NCBI GenBank assembly: GCA_910584745.1
Contig: CAJUDG010000011.1
Location: 62,001-126,000, forward strand
Direction: 5' to 3'
DNA length: 64,000 nt
Source of the DNA: an uncultured Eubacteriales bacterium
GTDB lineage: Bacteria; Bacillota; Clostridia; Oscillospirales; Acutalibacteraceae
Shown here in pieces: positions 40,279 to 49,757 of this stretch. The first letter of the stretch is position 1; each line of letters begins with the position of its first letter. Under the pieces are notes generated by a model. It had not been told where the DNA came from and did no database searches. It worked only from the letters and a program-made list of their open reading frames with translations. Made by a program: the position numbers and the translations under genes.

Positions 40279-43200
40279 ATCTGCTCCTCCTTATTCTCCA
40301 TTCTCTTTTCTATCTCCGCCATGGCCTCCCTCTGGCTGAGGCGCTCATTCTCTATGTCCCGCCCGGAGACCTCCCTGCCGCAGACGGCGGCGTACGGGCA
40401 GTATTCACAGGCGCTGCGGTTCTTCATATTGGGCCTTGCGGCGGCCTCGCCCCCCAGGAGCTCCCGGCCCATGGTGGCTATCAGCCGCTTTGAGTATTCC
40501 AGCACCCTTATAAGCTCCTCCTCAGAGAGCACCGAGCTGTGGCTGTCCGGCGTGCCGTCCTTTTTCAGCGCCGCCGGTATGAACACCCCCTTGGCCCCAG
40601 CCTCCATGGCGGTGATGATCTCGCTGTCAGAGAGCACCAGCCCGCTCATGCGAAGCTGCCTGAGCTCCGCCTTCTCTATCTCCTCGGGAGCCGCGCCCCG
40701 CTCCGCGTTCACGCTGGGCTCCGCCGCCGGAACGTACAGTATGCCCGCCGGAAGACGCTCTCCGTCCTGGACCAGCGCCGCCAGATACACCAGCATCTGC
40801 ATGTTTAGCCCGTACAGCACGTCCCCAAGCCGGAAATCCTTGCCCCCGGTCTTATAGTCTATCACCCGCACATAGCTCTTACCACCCGGGCGGCGCAGGA
40901 TGTCCACCCGGTCGATGGTGCCGCCCACGGTGACAGTATCGCCGTCCCCGGTCTCCACCTTAAGCGTGGGCATGTCCCGGCCCAGCTTCAGCTCCGTATG
41001 CTCTGGGACGAACCGGCTCTGGGACAGCTCCAGCTCCAAATGGCGTATGAGCTTCTGTGCGGATGCCCCCATGCGCCCCAGACGGTATCTCTGGCGGCTC
41101 GTAAGCAGCTCCATGCCCCCCAGGTTCTCCCCGGCGTACTCCTCTATCAGCCGGTCGATAAGCTCCCGAAGCTCACCGTCCGTCCAGCCGGCCCGGGTCT
41201 TTGGGGGCTGCGAGAACACCTTTTCCAGCAGGTAGTGCATAAGGGTGCCGTATTGCAGCACGTCCACCTCGGCCGGGCGGCGCTCCCGGGCGTTCAGGCC
41301 GTACCGGCAGAAGTATTTGAAGGGGCAGCTGTGATAGGTCTCTATCTGGGTGGGCGAGAGGAAGATATGCCCGCCGTATACCTCCCGCGCCAGGGCCGGG
41401 TCCTCAAGGCGCTGGGGGCGCTGTCCCGCCGCCCGCTCCAGGGCCTCCAGCCGTCCGGCATGGTCCGGGTCCCCGCCGGCGAACATGCGCAGTGCCTCGG
41501 CCTCCGGGCTCCGCTCCCGCCAGCGGGCAGCCATCCGGGAGAAGGCCGCCTCCCTTGAATTTGCGAAGAACTCCTCCGGGAGATCCCTCTCCGGCTCCAG
41601 GGTGGGGAACACCCCCCGGGCCCCGGCGATAAGCTCGCTGGGCTCCTTCTCCTCGCCTCCGGCGCTCATGGGCCAGGACATGATGAGCCGGTCGCTGGCA
41701 AGGCACGCCACGGAATAGGCCAGATACCGCTCCTCGATGGCCCTCTGCTCCAACGGGTCCCCAAGCGGCAGCTTAAGCTCTATCAGCTCCCGGCGCTCCG
41801 CGTCGGAGAACACCCCGGCGGGCTTGGGGTTCTGGGGCAGATCCCCCTGGGTGACCCCCATCAGGAACACCACTTTCGGCGTGGTCTGCCGCACCTGCTC
41901 GGCGGTGCCGAATATCACCTGGTCGGCGGTCTCGGGGATATCAGACACGTCCTCCGCGCTGAGCACATCCTTTAAAAGCCGGTAGTACCGCTCCCGGCTG
42001 GTCTTTCTGTCCCCCAGTATGCTGTGGAGCTGGTCCAGGGTCTCCATCAGCAGGTCCCAGACCCTGAGCTGCCGGGCGGCTATGGCGTCCTCCCCCATAA
42101 GCTCCAGCCTGCGGCAGTATTCCGGCAGCGTCTCCTCAAGGCCGAAGCCTATGAGCAGGTCATAGCAGGCCCCGCTTATCTCCGCGCCCGAGCCGTCGGC
42201 AGTGGCGGCGGCGAAGGCCTCCAGGGGCCTCATGAGCCGGGAGCGCATGGCGTTCAGCCGCAGGAGCTCCGCCGCATCCTCCTCCGTCATCTCCCAGCCG
42301 AAGCCCCTGGGGTGGCGCAGAAAGCTCTCTTTCCAGGCGGGGCCATTCAGTTTCCACAGGTAGGCGTAGTTCTCAAGGTCCGAGACCTCCTCCGCCGTAA
42401 AGCCCGATACCCCGGTCTTCAAAAGCTCCAGCAGGTCCTCGGTGGCAAAGCCGCTCTGCACCGCCTCGAATGCCCCCAGCAGGAACCGGGTCACCGGCTC
42501 CGCGTCCACCCGCACCGGCTGGGACATGAAGCAGGGGATGTCCCGCTTTTTCAGCGCCACATCTAAACTGCCGTAATACTGCTGGGGCGAGCGGCAGATT
42601 ATCGTTATGTCCCTATAGCGCAGGCCCTCCATCACCAGCCGCCGGATGCTGGCGGCCACGAACTCGCTCTCGTCGAACACGTCCCGGGCCCGGTACAGGG
42701 TCAGGCCCTCGTGGTCCGGGGAGGTCATGACCTCCTCCGGGCAGAACAGCTGGGCCTCCAAAAGCTTCAGGTTCTCATTGTGAAAGCGGGGGGACCTTGT
42801 GAGCATCACCGGCGGCAGCACCTCCACCCCCTGCTCCCCGGCAATGGCCGTGATGAGGCGGCGGGTGCGGTCCACCAGGGCGAAAAGGCCCGTATCGTCC
42901 CGGGAAAGGCCGTCTGTGCAAAGGGACACAAGCACACTGTCCGCCTGGGCCATCAGCCTTGACAGCACGTCCAGCTCCTGCTTTGTGAAGCCCTCGAAGG
43001 AGTCCACGGCCACGGTGTACCCCGAAAAGATATCCGCGCCCTCAAGGGCCCCGTAAAGCCGCGTCAGGTCGTCCCGGGAGTCCAGGTACGAGGCGGCCAC
43101 CAGCGCGTCAAAAGCGGCGTACACCGCCGACAGCTCCCGAAGCTTTTTGGAGAGCCCCCGGCTCTTAAGGCCCATGGCCGCGCCGGACAGGTCCTCCGGG

Positions 43201-43598
43201 GCTATGCCGCACATTTTAAGCTCGTCCACGGCGGTGAGCATAAGCTCGGTCATGCGCCCAGACCCGGCGGCGGACTTATAGACCTCCAGCTCCTCCTGAC
43301 AGGCGGCGATGGCCGAGGCCATCAGTATCCTCCTGCCCCCGTCGGTGAGCCTGTGGCCCGCAAGGCCACCCAGGCGGCGGAAGACGTGCTCGGCAAGCCG
43401 GGTGAAGCTGTACACGCCGATGGAGTTGGCGCATTTCTGCCCAGCAAGGCGCAGCATGGCCTTCTCCGTCTCGAAGGTGAACTGCTCGGGGACCAGCATT
43501 ATACATTTTGTGTCGCCCTCAAGGGCGCGGCGGGCAAGGGCCTGCCGCAGGTATTTGGTTTTCCCGCTTCCGGCGCGGCCAAGTATGAACTGGAGCAT
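40275..43598 (-). CDS. addB: ATP-dependent nuclease subunit B (AddB)
   Basis: 1107 residues. Walker A GRAGSGKTKYL at the N-terminus, a UvrD-like inactive helicase body, and a RecB-type nuclease domain with DRVDILRRPGGKSYVRVIDYKTGG. The Fe-S cluster Cys are one in YHSCPFKYFC (about 790) and Cys1064, Cys1067 and Cys1073 in CEYCPYAAVCG. AddAB processes double-strand breaks for RecA loading. The usual partner addA is absent: only a 66-residue ORF and a terminator follow. Two TAGTGT/ACACTA-type sites lie just upstream. Confidence 0.95.
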   Translation of the reverse strand: MLQFILGRAGSGKTKYLRQALARRALEGDTKCIMLVPEQFTFETEKAMLRLAGQKCANSIGVYSFTRLAEHVFRRLGGLAGHRLTDGGRRILMASAIAACQEELEVYKSAAGSGRMTELMLTAVDELKMCGIAPEDLSGAAMGLKSRGLSKKLRELSAVYAAFDALVAASYLDSRDDLTRLYGALEGADIFSGYTVAVDSFEGFTKQELDVLSRLMAQADSVLVSLCTDGLSRDDTGLFALVDRTRRLITAIAGEQGVEVLPPVMLTRSPRFHNENLKLLEAQLFCPEEVMTSPDHEGLTLYRARDVFDESEFVAASIRRLVMEGLRYRDITIICRSPQQYYGSLDVALKKRDIPCFMSQPVRVDAEPVTRFLLGAFEAVQSGFATEDLLELLKTGVSGFTAEEVSDLENYAYLWKLNGPAWKESFLRHPRGFGWEMTEEDAAELLRLNAMRSRLMRPLEAFAAATADGSGAEISGACYDLLIGFGLEETLPEYCRRLELMGEDAIAARQLRVWDLLMETLDQLHSILGDRKTSRERYYRLLKDVLSAEDVSDIPETADQVIFGTAEQVRQTTPKVVFLMGVTQGDLPQNPKPAGVFSDAERRELIELKLPLGDPLEQRAIEERYLAYSVACLASDRLIMSWPMSAGGEEKEPSELIAGARGVFPTLEPERDLPEEFFANSREAAFSRMAARWRERSPEAEALRMFAGGDPDHAGRLEALERAAGQRPQRLEDPALAREVYGGHIFLSPTQIETYHSCPFKYFCRYGLNARERRPAEVDVLQYGTLMHYLLEKVFSQPPKTRAGWTDGELRELIDRLIEEYAGENLGGMELLTSRQRYRLGRMGASAQKLIRHLELELSQSRFVPEHTELKLGRDMPTLKVETGDGDTVTVGGTIDRVDILRRPGGKSYVRVIDYKTGGKDFRLGDVLYGLNMQMLVYLAALVQDGERLPAGILYVPAAEPSVNAERGAAPEEIEKAELRQLRMSGLVLSDSEIITAMEAGAKGVFIPAALKKDGTPDSHSSVLSEEELIRVLEYSKRLIATMGRELLGGEAAARPNMKNRSACEYCPYAAVCGREVSGRDIENERLSQREAMAEIEKRMENKEEQI

Positions 43599-43614
43599 GG
43601 GGCCTCCTAAGTAA

Positions 43615-43642
43615 TAGTGTTTACACTATAGTATTTACACTA
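43615..43642. promoter_or_regulatory. Tandem operator-like sites upstream of addB
   Basis: TAGTGTTTACACTA (43615-43628) is followed with no gap by TAGTATTTACACTA (43629-43642). The first has perfect 6-bp arms. They lie 17 to 44 nt before the addB start and overlap a TATAAT (minus strand 43647-43642). The arms match the TAGTGTACACTA palindrome at 54670-54681 in front of an Xre-type regulator. Confidence 0.6.
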
Positions 43643-43654
43643 TTATACAACAGC

Positions 43655-44263
43655 TCATGCCCCCGGGGCAAGCCAATTTTTCAATTCCTCATACAGCTCC
43701 ACAAGCTTGAAGCTTACCCGCAAGCCCTTCTCCTTTACAGCCTCCCGCTGCTCCGGGGGCAGCGACCCCAGCACATCGTCTCCCGCCGCGGGCAGGCATA
43801 GAGCCGGGAACACTACGCACCACCAGTTGTGGCCGGAGCCCTCGCCTATCACCACCCGCAGGGTCCTATACCGCCCGGCGGGGAGTGTAAAGTCATTGTA
43901 CTTCCGTGTATGGAAGAACTCGTCGGTGACCGTGACTGTAACGGCGTCCGTAAAACCGTTCTCCTTTACAACATCCCCGGCCGCCTGGGCGATGCCCTCA
44001 AGGTGGGTGCAGACAGCGGCGTTTGCCTCATACAAGCTCCCGGCCCCCTGGCACCAGCGCGCCGCCTCCGTAAGTACCGCGTCCCGGACCTTTAGCTTCA
44101 GGGCCTGGTCCGCCTCGCTGTCTGAGTTTGCCAAAACATGCAGGCGCAGTATGTTCTCCGGCAGCTGCTCGGCGGGCCCCGCGGCGGCCAGCCACGACAG
44201 GGCGCAGGCTATAAATAATCCGCAGACGGCGGCTTTAAACAGGTGGTTCTGCTTCACGTTCAT
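43655..44263 (-). CDS. spoIIR: Stage II sporulation protein R
   Basis: 202 residues with an N-terminal signal or anchor (LFKAAVCGLFIACALSWLAAAGPA) and the family hallmark ENILRLHVLANSDSEADQALKLKVRDAVL. SpoIIR is made in the forespore and signals across the septum to activate pro-sigma-E processing. RBS GGAGAAAGG. Its presence shows the organism has the early sporulation pathway. Confidence 0.95.
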   Translation of the reverse strand: MNVKQNHLFKAAVCGLFIACALSWLAAAGPAEQLPENILRLHVLANSDSEADQALKLKVRDAVLTEAARWCQGAGSLYEANAAVCTHLEGIAQAAGDVVKENGFTDAVTVTVTDEFFHTRKYNDFTLPAGRYRTLRVVIGEGSGHNWWCVVFPALCLPAAGDDVLGSLPPEQREAVKEKGLRVSFKLVELYEELKNWLAPGA

Positions 44264-44329
44264 ATTATCATACCTTTCTCCATATTCTGGGAAAAGTATG
44301 GGCAGCGCCGCAGGGTTTTATGCGGGGCT

Positions 44330-44358
44330 TTGCAAACCCGGAGATTTTGTGCTATACT
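44330..44358 (+). promoter_or_regulatory. Promoter of the 10-TM exporter gene
   Basis: TTGCAA (44330-44335), a 17-nt spacer and TATACT (44353-44358). Confidence 0.55.
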
Positions 44359-44384
44359 ATACCCAAAAGGAGATGAAGCGCATT

Positions 44385-45227
44385 ATGCTTGACATACTGA
44401 CCGACGCGGTCATGGATTCCCTGAAGACCCTGCCCTTCCTCTTCGGCGCGTACCTGCTTATCGAGTTCCTTGAGCACCGGGCCAGCGGATATATGACCCG
44501 GCTGCTGGCTAGGCTGGGCCCACTGGGGCCGCTGGGCGGGGCGGCCCTGGGCTGCGTGCCCCAGTGCGGGTTCTCGGTGGCGGCGGCAAACTTCTACGCC
44601 GGACGCCTCATCACCCCGGGCACGCTTATCGCCGTGTTCCTCTCCACCTCGGACGAGGCCCTGCCCATCCTGCTCTCCCGGCCCGGCGCGGCGGGGAGCC
44701 TCTGGCCCCTGCTGGGGGTAAAGCTCTGCGCCGGGGCTTTGGCCGGCATAGCCGTGGACCTTGTGTACAGCCGGTTCCTAAAGCAGAAGCTCCGGGAGCC
44801 CTTCCACGAGCTCTGCGAGGACTGCGGCTGCGAGGAAAAGGGGGTGCTGCGCTCGGCCCTTGGGCACACGGTAAAGATATTCCTGTTCCTTCTGGCGGTG
44901 AATATCGCCCTGGGCTGCGCCATAGAGCTGGTGGGCGGAGAGAACATCTCCCGGCTGCTGCTCCATGGAAGCGTCTTCCAGCCCCTGCTCGCGGGGCTCA
45001 TAGGCTTCATCCCCAACTGCGCCGCCTCTGTCATCCTCACCGAGCTGTACCTGGAGGGCTCACTGTCCTTCGGGGCGGCGGTGGCCGGGCTGTGCACCGG
45101 GGCGGGGCTTGGCCTGCTGGTGCTGTTTAGGGTGAATAAGAACTGGCGGGAAAACCTGTGCATAGCAGGTGTGCTGTACGTGGCCGCCGTGGTTGCCGGC
45201 ACCCTCTGCCAGATCGTCATGCCATAG
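44385..45227 (+). CDS. Putative 10-TM heavy-metal (manganese) exporter
   Basis: About 280 residues from ATG 44385 (an ATG at 44373 directly abuts AGGAG). About ten hydrophobic segments in two halves, each with a Pro-Cys element: GCVPQCGFSVAAANFYAG in the first half and FIPNCAASVILTELYLEG in the second. Between them is a cytosolic ELCEDCGCEEK loop with three Cys. This pattern fits the 'putative 10TM heavy-metal exporter' family, often annotated as manganese transporter. Transport specificity is unproven. Stands alone with its own promoter and terminator. Confidence 0.82.
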   Translation: MLDILTDAVMDSLKTLPFLFGAYLLIEFLEHRASGYMTRLLARLGPLGPLGGAALGCVPQCGFSVAAANFYAGRLITPGTLIAVFLSTSDEALPILLSRPGAAGSLWPLLGVKLCAGALAGIAVDLVYSRFLKQKLREPFHELCEDCGCEEKGVLRSALGHTVKIFLFLLAVNIALGCAIELVGGENISRLLLHGSVFQPLLAGLIGFIPNCAASVILTELYLEGSLSFGAAVAGLCTGAGLGLLVLFRVNKNWRENLCIAGVLYVAAVVAGTLCQIVMP

Positions 45228-45230
45228 AAA

Positions 45231-45254
45231 AAAGCACCCCTTCGGGGTGCTTTC
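45231..45254. terminator. Bidirectional terminator between the exporter gene and ispE
   Basis: AAAGCACCCC-TTC-GGGGTGCTTT, flanked by an A-run and TTTCTT. Confidence 0.9.
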
Positions 45255-45261
45255 TTACTCT

Positions 45262-46110
45262 TTACAATCCCGTGCAGGGCTGGGCCAAAAACAGCTTTCC
45301 CATTCCCGCCAGCTGCTCCATGGCCTCCCTTGCCCGCTGCTCGGTCTCGAATATGCCGTACACGCTGGACCCGCTGCCGGTCATCATGGAGCCCAGGGCC
45401 CCGGCGTCCATCATGGCCCTTTTCAGCGCCCTGACCGGCGCCATGCGGATGGTCTCGTCGAACCTGTTGGCAAGGCCCTTTCCGATGCGCTTAAGGTTCC
45501 CCGCCGCCATGGCCTCCAGCATCCTGGGGGTGGCCTGGGTGCTGGAGAGGGGGTACTGGTCCAGAAGGGAGTAGGCCCTGGGGGTACTCATGCCCGTGGG
45601 TGGCTTGCACACCACCAGCCAGCACTGCGGCATGGGCTCTATGGGCTCCACGTCCGCGCCAACGCCCGTGCACCTGGCCGCGCCCCCCACAACGCAGAAG
45701 GGCACGTCCGCGCCCACCTTTTCCCCCAACTCCATAAGCTTGTCCGCGGAGAGCCCGGTCCCGTACATCTCGTTAAGGCCCCTTAGCACCGCCGCCGCGT
45801 CCGCGCTGCCGCCGCCCATGCCCGAGCGGCTGGGCAGGTGCTTCTTTATGAATATATAAACTCCCTCGTTCTCAAGGCCCCTGTCCTCAAGGAAGAATTT
45901 TGCCGCCCGAAAGGCGGTATTTTTGCTGTCCGTGGGAAGGCTGTCCTTGTTGCACTGCAAGTGCACCCCGGGCTGGCGGCTGTGCTGTATCTCCAGCTCG
46001 TCCCAGATGGATATGGTCTGCATGACCGTGTCCAAAAGGTGATAGCCGTCCTTGCGCCTGCCCACCACGTCCAGGGTCAGGTTTATCTTCCCATAGGCTT
46101 TTATCTTCAT
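45262..46110 (-). CDS. ispE: 4-diphosphocytidyl-2-C-methyl-D-erythritol kinase
   Basis: 282 residues of the GHMP kinase family. Catalytic Lys/Asn near the start (KAYGKINLTLDVVGRRKDGYH), ATP loop PSRSGMGGGSADAA (93-105) and the C-terminal GSGSSVYGIF motif. It performs the fourth step of the MEP isoprenoid pathway; the second and fifth steps are encoded by ispDF at 56.8 kb. Confidence 0.97.
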   Translation of the reverse strand: MKIKAYGKINLTLDVVGRRKDGYHLLDTVMQTISIWDELEIQHSRQPGVHLQCNKDSLPTDSKNTAFRAAKFFLEDRGLENEGVYIFIKKHLPSRSGMGGGSADAAAVLRGLNEMYGTGLSADKLMELGEKVGADVPFCVVGGAARCTGVGADVEPIEPMPQCWLVVCKPPTGMSTPRAYSLLDQYPLSSTQATPRMLEAMAAGNLKRIGKGLANRFDETIRMAPVRALKRAMMDAGALGSMMTGSGSSVYGIFETEQRAREAMEQLAGMGKLFLAQPCTGL

Positions 46111-46168
46111 ATAATCAACTCCTGGTCCAAAGCCAATAGTTTTATAAAAGACACAAAACTACCGGCTT

Positions 46169-47338
46169 TTACAGTTCCTGTAAAAATGCCCGCATCCTTG
46201 ACAGGGCCTCTGTGATATGCTTTACGGAATAGCAGTAGGATATGCGCACAAAGCCCTCGCCGCAGGGCCCGAAGGCGCTGCCGGGCACAACGGCCACCTG
46301 CTTGCCGTATATGAGCCTCTCGCAGAACTCATCGGATGTAAGGCCCGTGGACTTTACAGAGGGGAACACATAGAAGGCCCCCTTGGGCTCGAAGCATTTT
46401 AAGCCGATCTCGTTAAGGCCGTCCACGATAAGCCTTCTCCTCATGTCGTACTGGCCCCGCATATAGGCCATATCGTCGTCGCCGTTTTTCAGGGCCTCTA
46501 TGGCCGCGTACTGGCTGGTGGTGGGGGCGCTCATAATGGCGAACTGGTGCAGCTTCACCATCAGGGAGATTATCTCCCTTGGCCCCGCCGCATACCCTAA
46601 GCGCCAGCCGGTCATGGAGTGGGCCTTTGAAAAGCCGTTGACAACAACGGTGCGCTCCATCATCCCCGGCAGCGACGAGAAGCATATATGCCCCTCGTCG
46701 GTATAGGTCAGCGCCGCGTATATCTCGTCCGACAGCACCAAAAGGTCGTGCTTCTCCACCACCCTGGCTATCTCCAGAAGCTCCTCCCGCTCCATCACGG
46801 CCCCGGTGGGGTTGTTGGGGTACGGCATGATGAGCAGCTTCGTCCGCTCGGTTATATGCGCCTCCAGCTCCTTTGCCGTCAGCTTAAATCCGTTCTCCGG
46901 CCCGGTCTCTATGGTCACGGGCACGCCCCCGGCCATCTGGGTGATGGGCACATAGCACACAAAGCTGGGCTCGGGTATCAGCACCTCGTCCCCGGGACAG
47001 ACAAGGCTTCTGACGCAGAGATCTATGGCCTCGGACCCACCCACGGTTATCAGCACCTGGCTCTCGGGCTCATACTCCACGCCGTAGTGCCGTGAAAGAA
47101 AGCTCGAGACCTCCTGCCGCAGCTGTATAAAGCCCCTATTGGGCGTATATCTTGTGCGGCCCTTCTCAAGGGACTCTATGCCCGCCTCCCGTATGTGCCA
47201 TGGGGTGTGGAAGTCCGGCTCCCCCACCGAGAGGGATATCACGTCCTCCATCTCGTTGGCTATGTCGAAGAACCGCCGTATGCCAGAGGGCTTTATGGCC
47301 TTTATAGTGGGGTTCACCAGCTTATCATAATCAATCAC
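46169..47338 (-). CDS. Class I/II aminotransferase (PatA/AspB-like)
   Basis: 389 residues from the GTG at 47338, with GGGAG 9 nt upstream; it overlaps the Lrp gene by 8 nt. PLP-binding Lys lies in VVNGFSKAHSMTGWRLGY; other conserved parts are PYPNNPTGAV, DEIYAAL and the C-terminal RISYCYS with the carboxylate-binding Arg. Fold type I, aromatic/aspartate subgroup. Coupled to an Lrp/AsnC regulator, as is common in Firmicutes. Confidence 0.93.
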   Translation of the reverse strand: MIDYDKLVNPTIKAIKPSGIRRFFDIANEMEDVISLSVGEPDFHTPWHIREAGIESLEKGRTRYTPNRGFIQLRQEVSSFLSRHYGVEYEPESQVLITVGGSEAIDLCVRSLVCPGDEVLIPEPSFVCYVPITQMAGGVPVTIETGPENGFKLTAKELEAHITERTKLLIMPYPNNPTGAVMEREELLEIARVVEKHDLLVLSDEIYAALTYTDEGHICFSSLPGMMERTVVVNGFSKAHSMTGWRLGYAAGPREIISLMVKLHQFAIMSAPTTSQYAAIEALKNGDDDMAYMRGQYDMRRRLIVDGLNEIGLKCFEPKGAFYVFPSVKSTGLTSDEFCERLIYGKQVAVVPGSAFGPCGEGFVRISYCYSVKHITEALSRMRAFLQEL

Positions 47339-47825
47339 AAAGGTTGCTCCCTCTCTCGTCGATTTCCTCATAGTCGCTGTTAAAGACCACGCCGCCGTCC
47401 TTGTACTTTGTCAGCACAAAGTGGGTGGCCGTGGACAGCACGCCGTCGATGGGCGCCAATCTTTTCTGCACGAACATGGCCACGTCCTGCATACTGCGCC
47501 CGCCCACGGTGACAGCCAGGTCATATCCCCCGGACATGAGGTACACGCTCTCCACCTCGGGGAAGTTCATTATCCGCCCGGCTATCTCGTCAAAGCCCGT
47601 GTCCTTCTGGGGGGACACCCGCAGCTCTATAAGGGCCGTGGCCTTATGTGTCTCGGTGCGCTCCCAGTTCACAAGGGTGTGATAGCCCTTTATGACCCCG
47701 TCCCGCTCATACCGCTTTATGGCGCTCTCAACCGCGCCCTCATCCTCGCCAAGCATGACGGAAAGCTGCTTGGGTGTAAGCTTTGCGTCCTCCTGCAAAA
47801 GCTCCAATATCTGCTCCATTGCCAT
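47331..47825 (-). CDS. Lrp/AsnC family regulator
   Basis: 164 residues: winged-helix N-terminus (LLQEDAKLTPKQLSVMLGEDEGAVESAIKRYERDGVIKGY) and a RAM-type ligand domain (TALIELRVSPQKDTGFDEIAGRI, SVYLMSGGYDLAVTVGG). Likely senses an amino acid and controls the aminotransferase it overlaps. Confidence 0.93.
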   Translation of the reverse strand: MAMEQILELLQEDAKLTPKQLSVMLGEDEGAVESAIKRYERDGVIKGYHTLVNWERTETHKATALIELRVSPQKDTGFDEIAGRIMNFPEVESVYLMSGGYDLAVTVGGRSMQDVAMFVQKRLAPIDGVLSTATHFVLTKYKDGGVVFNSDYEEIDERGSNLCD

Positions 47826-47845
47826 TATGATCGCCCCTTTATATT

Positions 47846-48658
47846 TTATTCCAGCGGCAGCATTATGGGCTCATGCCGCCTGTAGATCGCAAACTCCTTA
47901 AAGCCTATCTCCCTTGCCCCAGTCATGGCCCGGTCTATGCCCCGGCCCAGATGCTCCGTACAGTGCGAGTCCGAGCCGAAGGTCAGAAGCCTGCCCCCCA
48001 GCTCATAGTACCGCCTGAGAAGCGCCGGCCCGGGCATGGTCTCCCCCAGCTTGTTAAAGAGGCTGGAGCTGTTGACCTCAAGGGCCTTCTTGTGCTCGAT
48101 AAGGCTCTTGAATACCTGGTCTATCCTGTCATAATGCCGCTCAAGGTCGACTATAACTCCCTGCTCCCCCTGGATGTACCGAAGTGGATAGGTCAGATGG
48201 CCCAGGCTGTCAAAGCCCCCCAGCTCTATCATCTCCAGCAGCTCGTCCCAGTACCTATAGAGCAGCCCGGCTATCTCGTCCTGGGTCTTCTCCCGGCAGT
48301 CCATATAGTAAAAGTCCATCTCCCCCCTCATGTTATGAAGGGACCCTATCACAAAGTCATAGGGGTACTTCTCAACGGCCTCCCTGGCCCCCTCCGGGTT
48401 CTGGGTGGCCTGACCCACCTCCATACCCCTAAGGAAGACGAGCCCCTCCGGCACACAGAGCCTCTCCATCTCCTCCCAGGCCCTCGCCTGCCGCTCCCGA
48501 TACTGCTCCTCATACTCGTTGCACTCGCAGTGGTCCGTAAGGGTATAGGCGTAAAGGCCCAGCTCCCCGGCCCTCTCCACCATGGCCTTCTGCGTATGCT
48601 CCCCGTCCGGCGAGCAGCTTGAGTGGCTGTGGCAGTCGGCCGCGTATCTATGTTCCAT
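47846..48658 (-). CDS. PHP-domain phosphatase (histidinol-phosphatase-like)
   Basis: 270 residues from the ATG at 48658 (AGAGGTG upstream). PHP metal motifs: DCHSHSSCSPDGEH at the N-terminus, TDHCE, the Glu in RGMEVGQ, GSLHN, and the C-terminal GSDSHCTEHLG. It matches HisK-type histidinol-phosphatases, but other phosphoesterase roles are possible since no his genes are near. Own promoter at 48693-48722. Confidence 0.88.
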   Translation of the reverse strand: MEHRYAADCHSHSSCSPDGEHTQKAMVERAGELGLYAYTLTDHCECNEYEEQYRERQARAWEEMERLCVPEGLVFLRGMEVGQATQNPEGAREAVEKYPYDFVIGSLHNMRGEMDFYYMDCREKTQDEIAGLLYRYWDELLEMIELGGFDSLGHLTYPLRYIQGEQGVIVDLERHYDRIDQVFKSLIEHKKALEVNSSSLFNKLGETMPGPALLRRYYELGGRLLTFGSDSHCTEHLGRGIDRAMTGAREIGFKEFAIYRRHEPIMLPLE

Positions 48659-48692
48659 ATCCGGGCACCTCTCTTGCAAATTCGTGGCGTAT

Positions 48693-48722
48693 ATTATAGC
48701 ATATTTTGATAGTGCAGGTCAA
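48693..48722 (-). promoter_or_regulatory. Promoter of the PHP gene
   Basis: Minus-strand TTGACC (48722-48717), an 18-nt spacer and TATAAT (48698-48693), overlapping the last codons of the gene upstream. Confidence 0.65.
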
Positions 48723-49734
48723 GGGTCTCCAGCACACTGTCCGCAAGGTCCGCGAACTCCCGCAGCTTTCCGGCGATCTTTCCCCTTCGCTCCCGGTCCC
48801 GAAGGGCCTCCCACGTAACGTCAAAGCCCCCGCCTATGGCCTCAAGGCCCTCCGGGTCCTTCTCCCACAGATATGCCATCCGCTCATAGAGCCTGTCCAG
48901 CTCCGAGAGCCAGGCCATTTCCGGGGCCAGCCTCATGGCCCTGCCCAGAAACTCATGGCAGCAACAGCCGTTGGTGGCCAAAATACAGACATAGTTGGTG
49001 TATATATACCATTTCTCCCTCTCGAACTCCTCCGGGTCTATGTCCTCATACCGCCCGCGCTCTATCTCGTCCGCCCAGGCCCTGAACGCTGCGGGGCCGA
49101 AACAAAACTCCTCTGTGCGGACTCTCATGAGCTCCGGCAGCCGTTCGATGGCCCTGCGGTATACGTCCGCCAGCTCAACCTGTTCCCGCTTCTCCCCCAC
49201 GAACACGAGCCCCCGGCTCCAACCGTCGTTATTCCCTCCGGCGAATATCTCCTTTGAGGGAACGCTCTCGGGCTCTGTCATGTTGTCCGTCATAAAGAGC
49301 AGGGTCTCCCCGCGCTCCTCATAGCCCACGAACACCAGCCATCTCCCTATGCCCGAAATGACCAGATTGCTCATGACCGGCACTCCCCGGTCGATATGCT
49401 CCACTATCCTTTGCAGGTATAGCTCCCTCTGGGCCATCACCAGCTCCTCGGGCACGAACTCCGCGCTATAGCCGCACATGGCAAAGAGCTCCGGCAGAAG
49501 CTCCCAGCGCCCCGCGCTCAGCAGGAAGTCCGAGGCGCAGTCGCCCCTAAAGCGGTCGAAGGCGAACACCTGGGTAAAGATGTCCCCGCTGGCCCCGGCG
49601 AAGAACTCATAGTCGAAGTCCGGCTCGTTAAGGGCGCCCATCACGTACCGGCAGCAGCCGTGGAGCCAGTAATTTTCCCCCAGCTCGTCGGTGACAAAGC
49701 GGTGCAGTTTGGGTATTATATTGCTCTCTTTCAT
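48694..49734 (-). CDS. Hypothetical protein with C39/BtrH-like N-terminal region
   Basis: 346 residues. The N-terminus GENYWLHGCCRYVMGALNEPDFDYEFFAGASGDIFTQVF, followed by YEERGETLLFMTDN, recalls papain-like C39 or BtrH_N domains, in which an early Cys acts in peptide or acyl transfer. The C-terminal half is helical with a second Cys-rich spot (ATNGCCCHEFLGRAM). There is no signal peptide. Function not known. It is followed by a PHP gene with its own promoter and preceded by mutS2. Confidence 0.65.
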   Translation of the reverse strand: MKESNIIPKLHRFVTDELGENYWLHGCCRYVMGALNEPDFDYEFFAGASGDIFTQVFAFDRFRGDCASDFLLSAGRWELLPELFAMCGYSAEFVPEELVMAQRELYLQRIVEHIDRGVPVMSNLVISGIGRWLVFVGYEERGETLLFMTDNMTEPESVPSKEIFAGGNNDGWSRGLVFVGEKREQVELADVYRRAIERLPELMRVRTEEFCFGPAAFRAWADEIERGRYEDIDPEEFEREKWYIYTNYVCILATNGCCCHEFLGRAMRLAPEMAWLSELDRLYERMAYLWEKDPEGLEAIGGGFDVTWEALRDRERRGKIAGKLREFADLADSVLETLDLHYQNML

Positions 49735-49757
49735 GGCGTTTTACCTCTCAAAACAGT

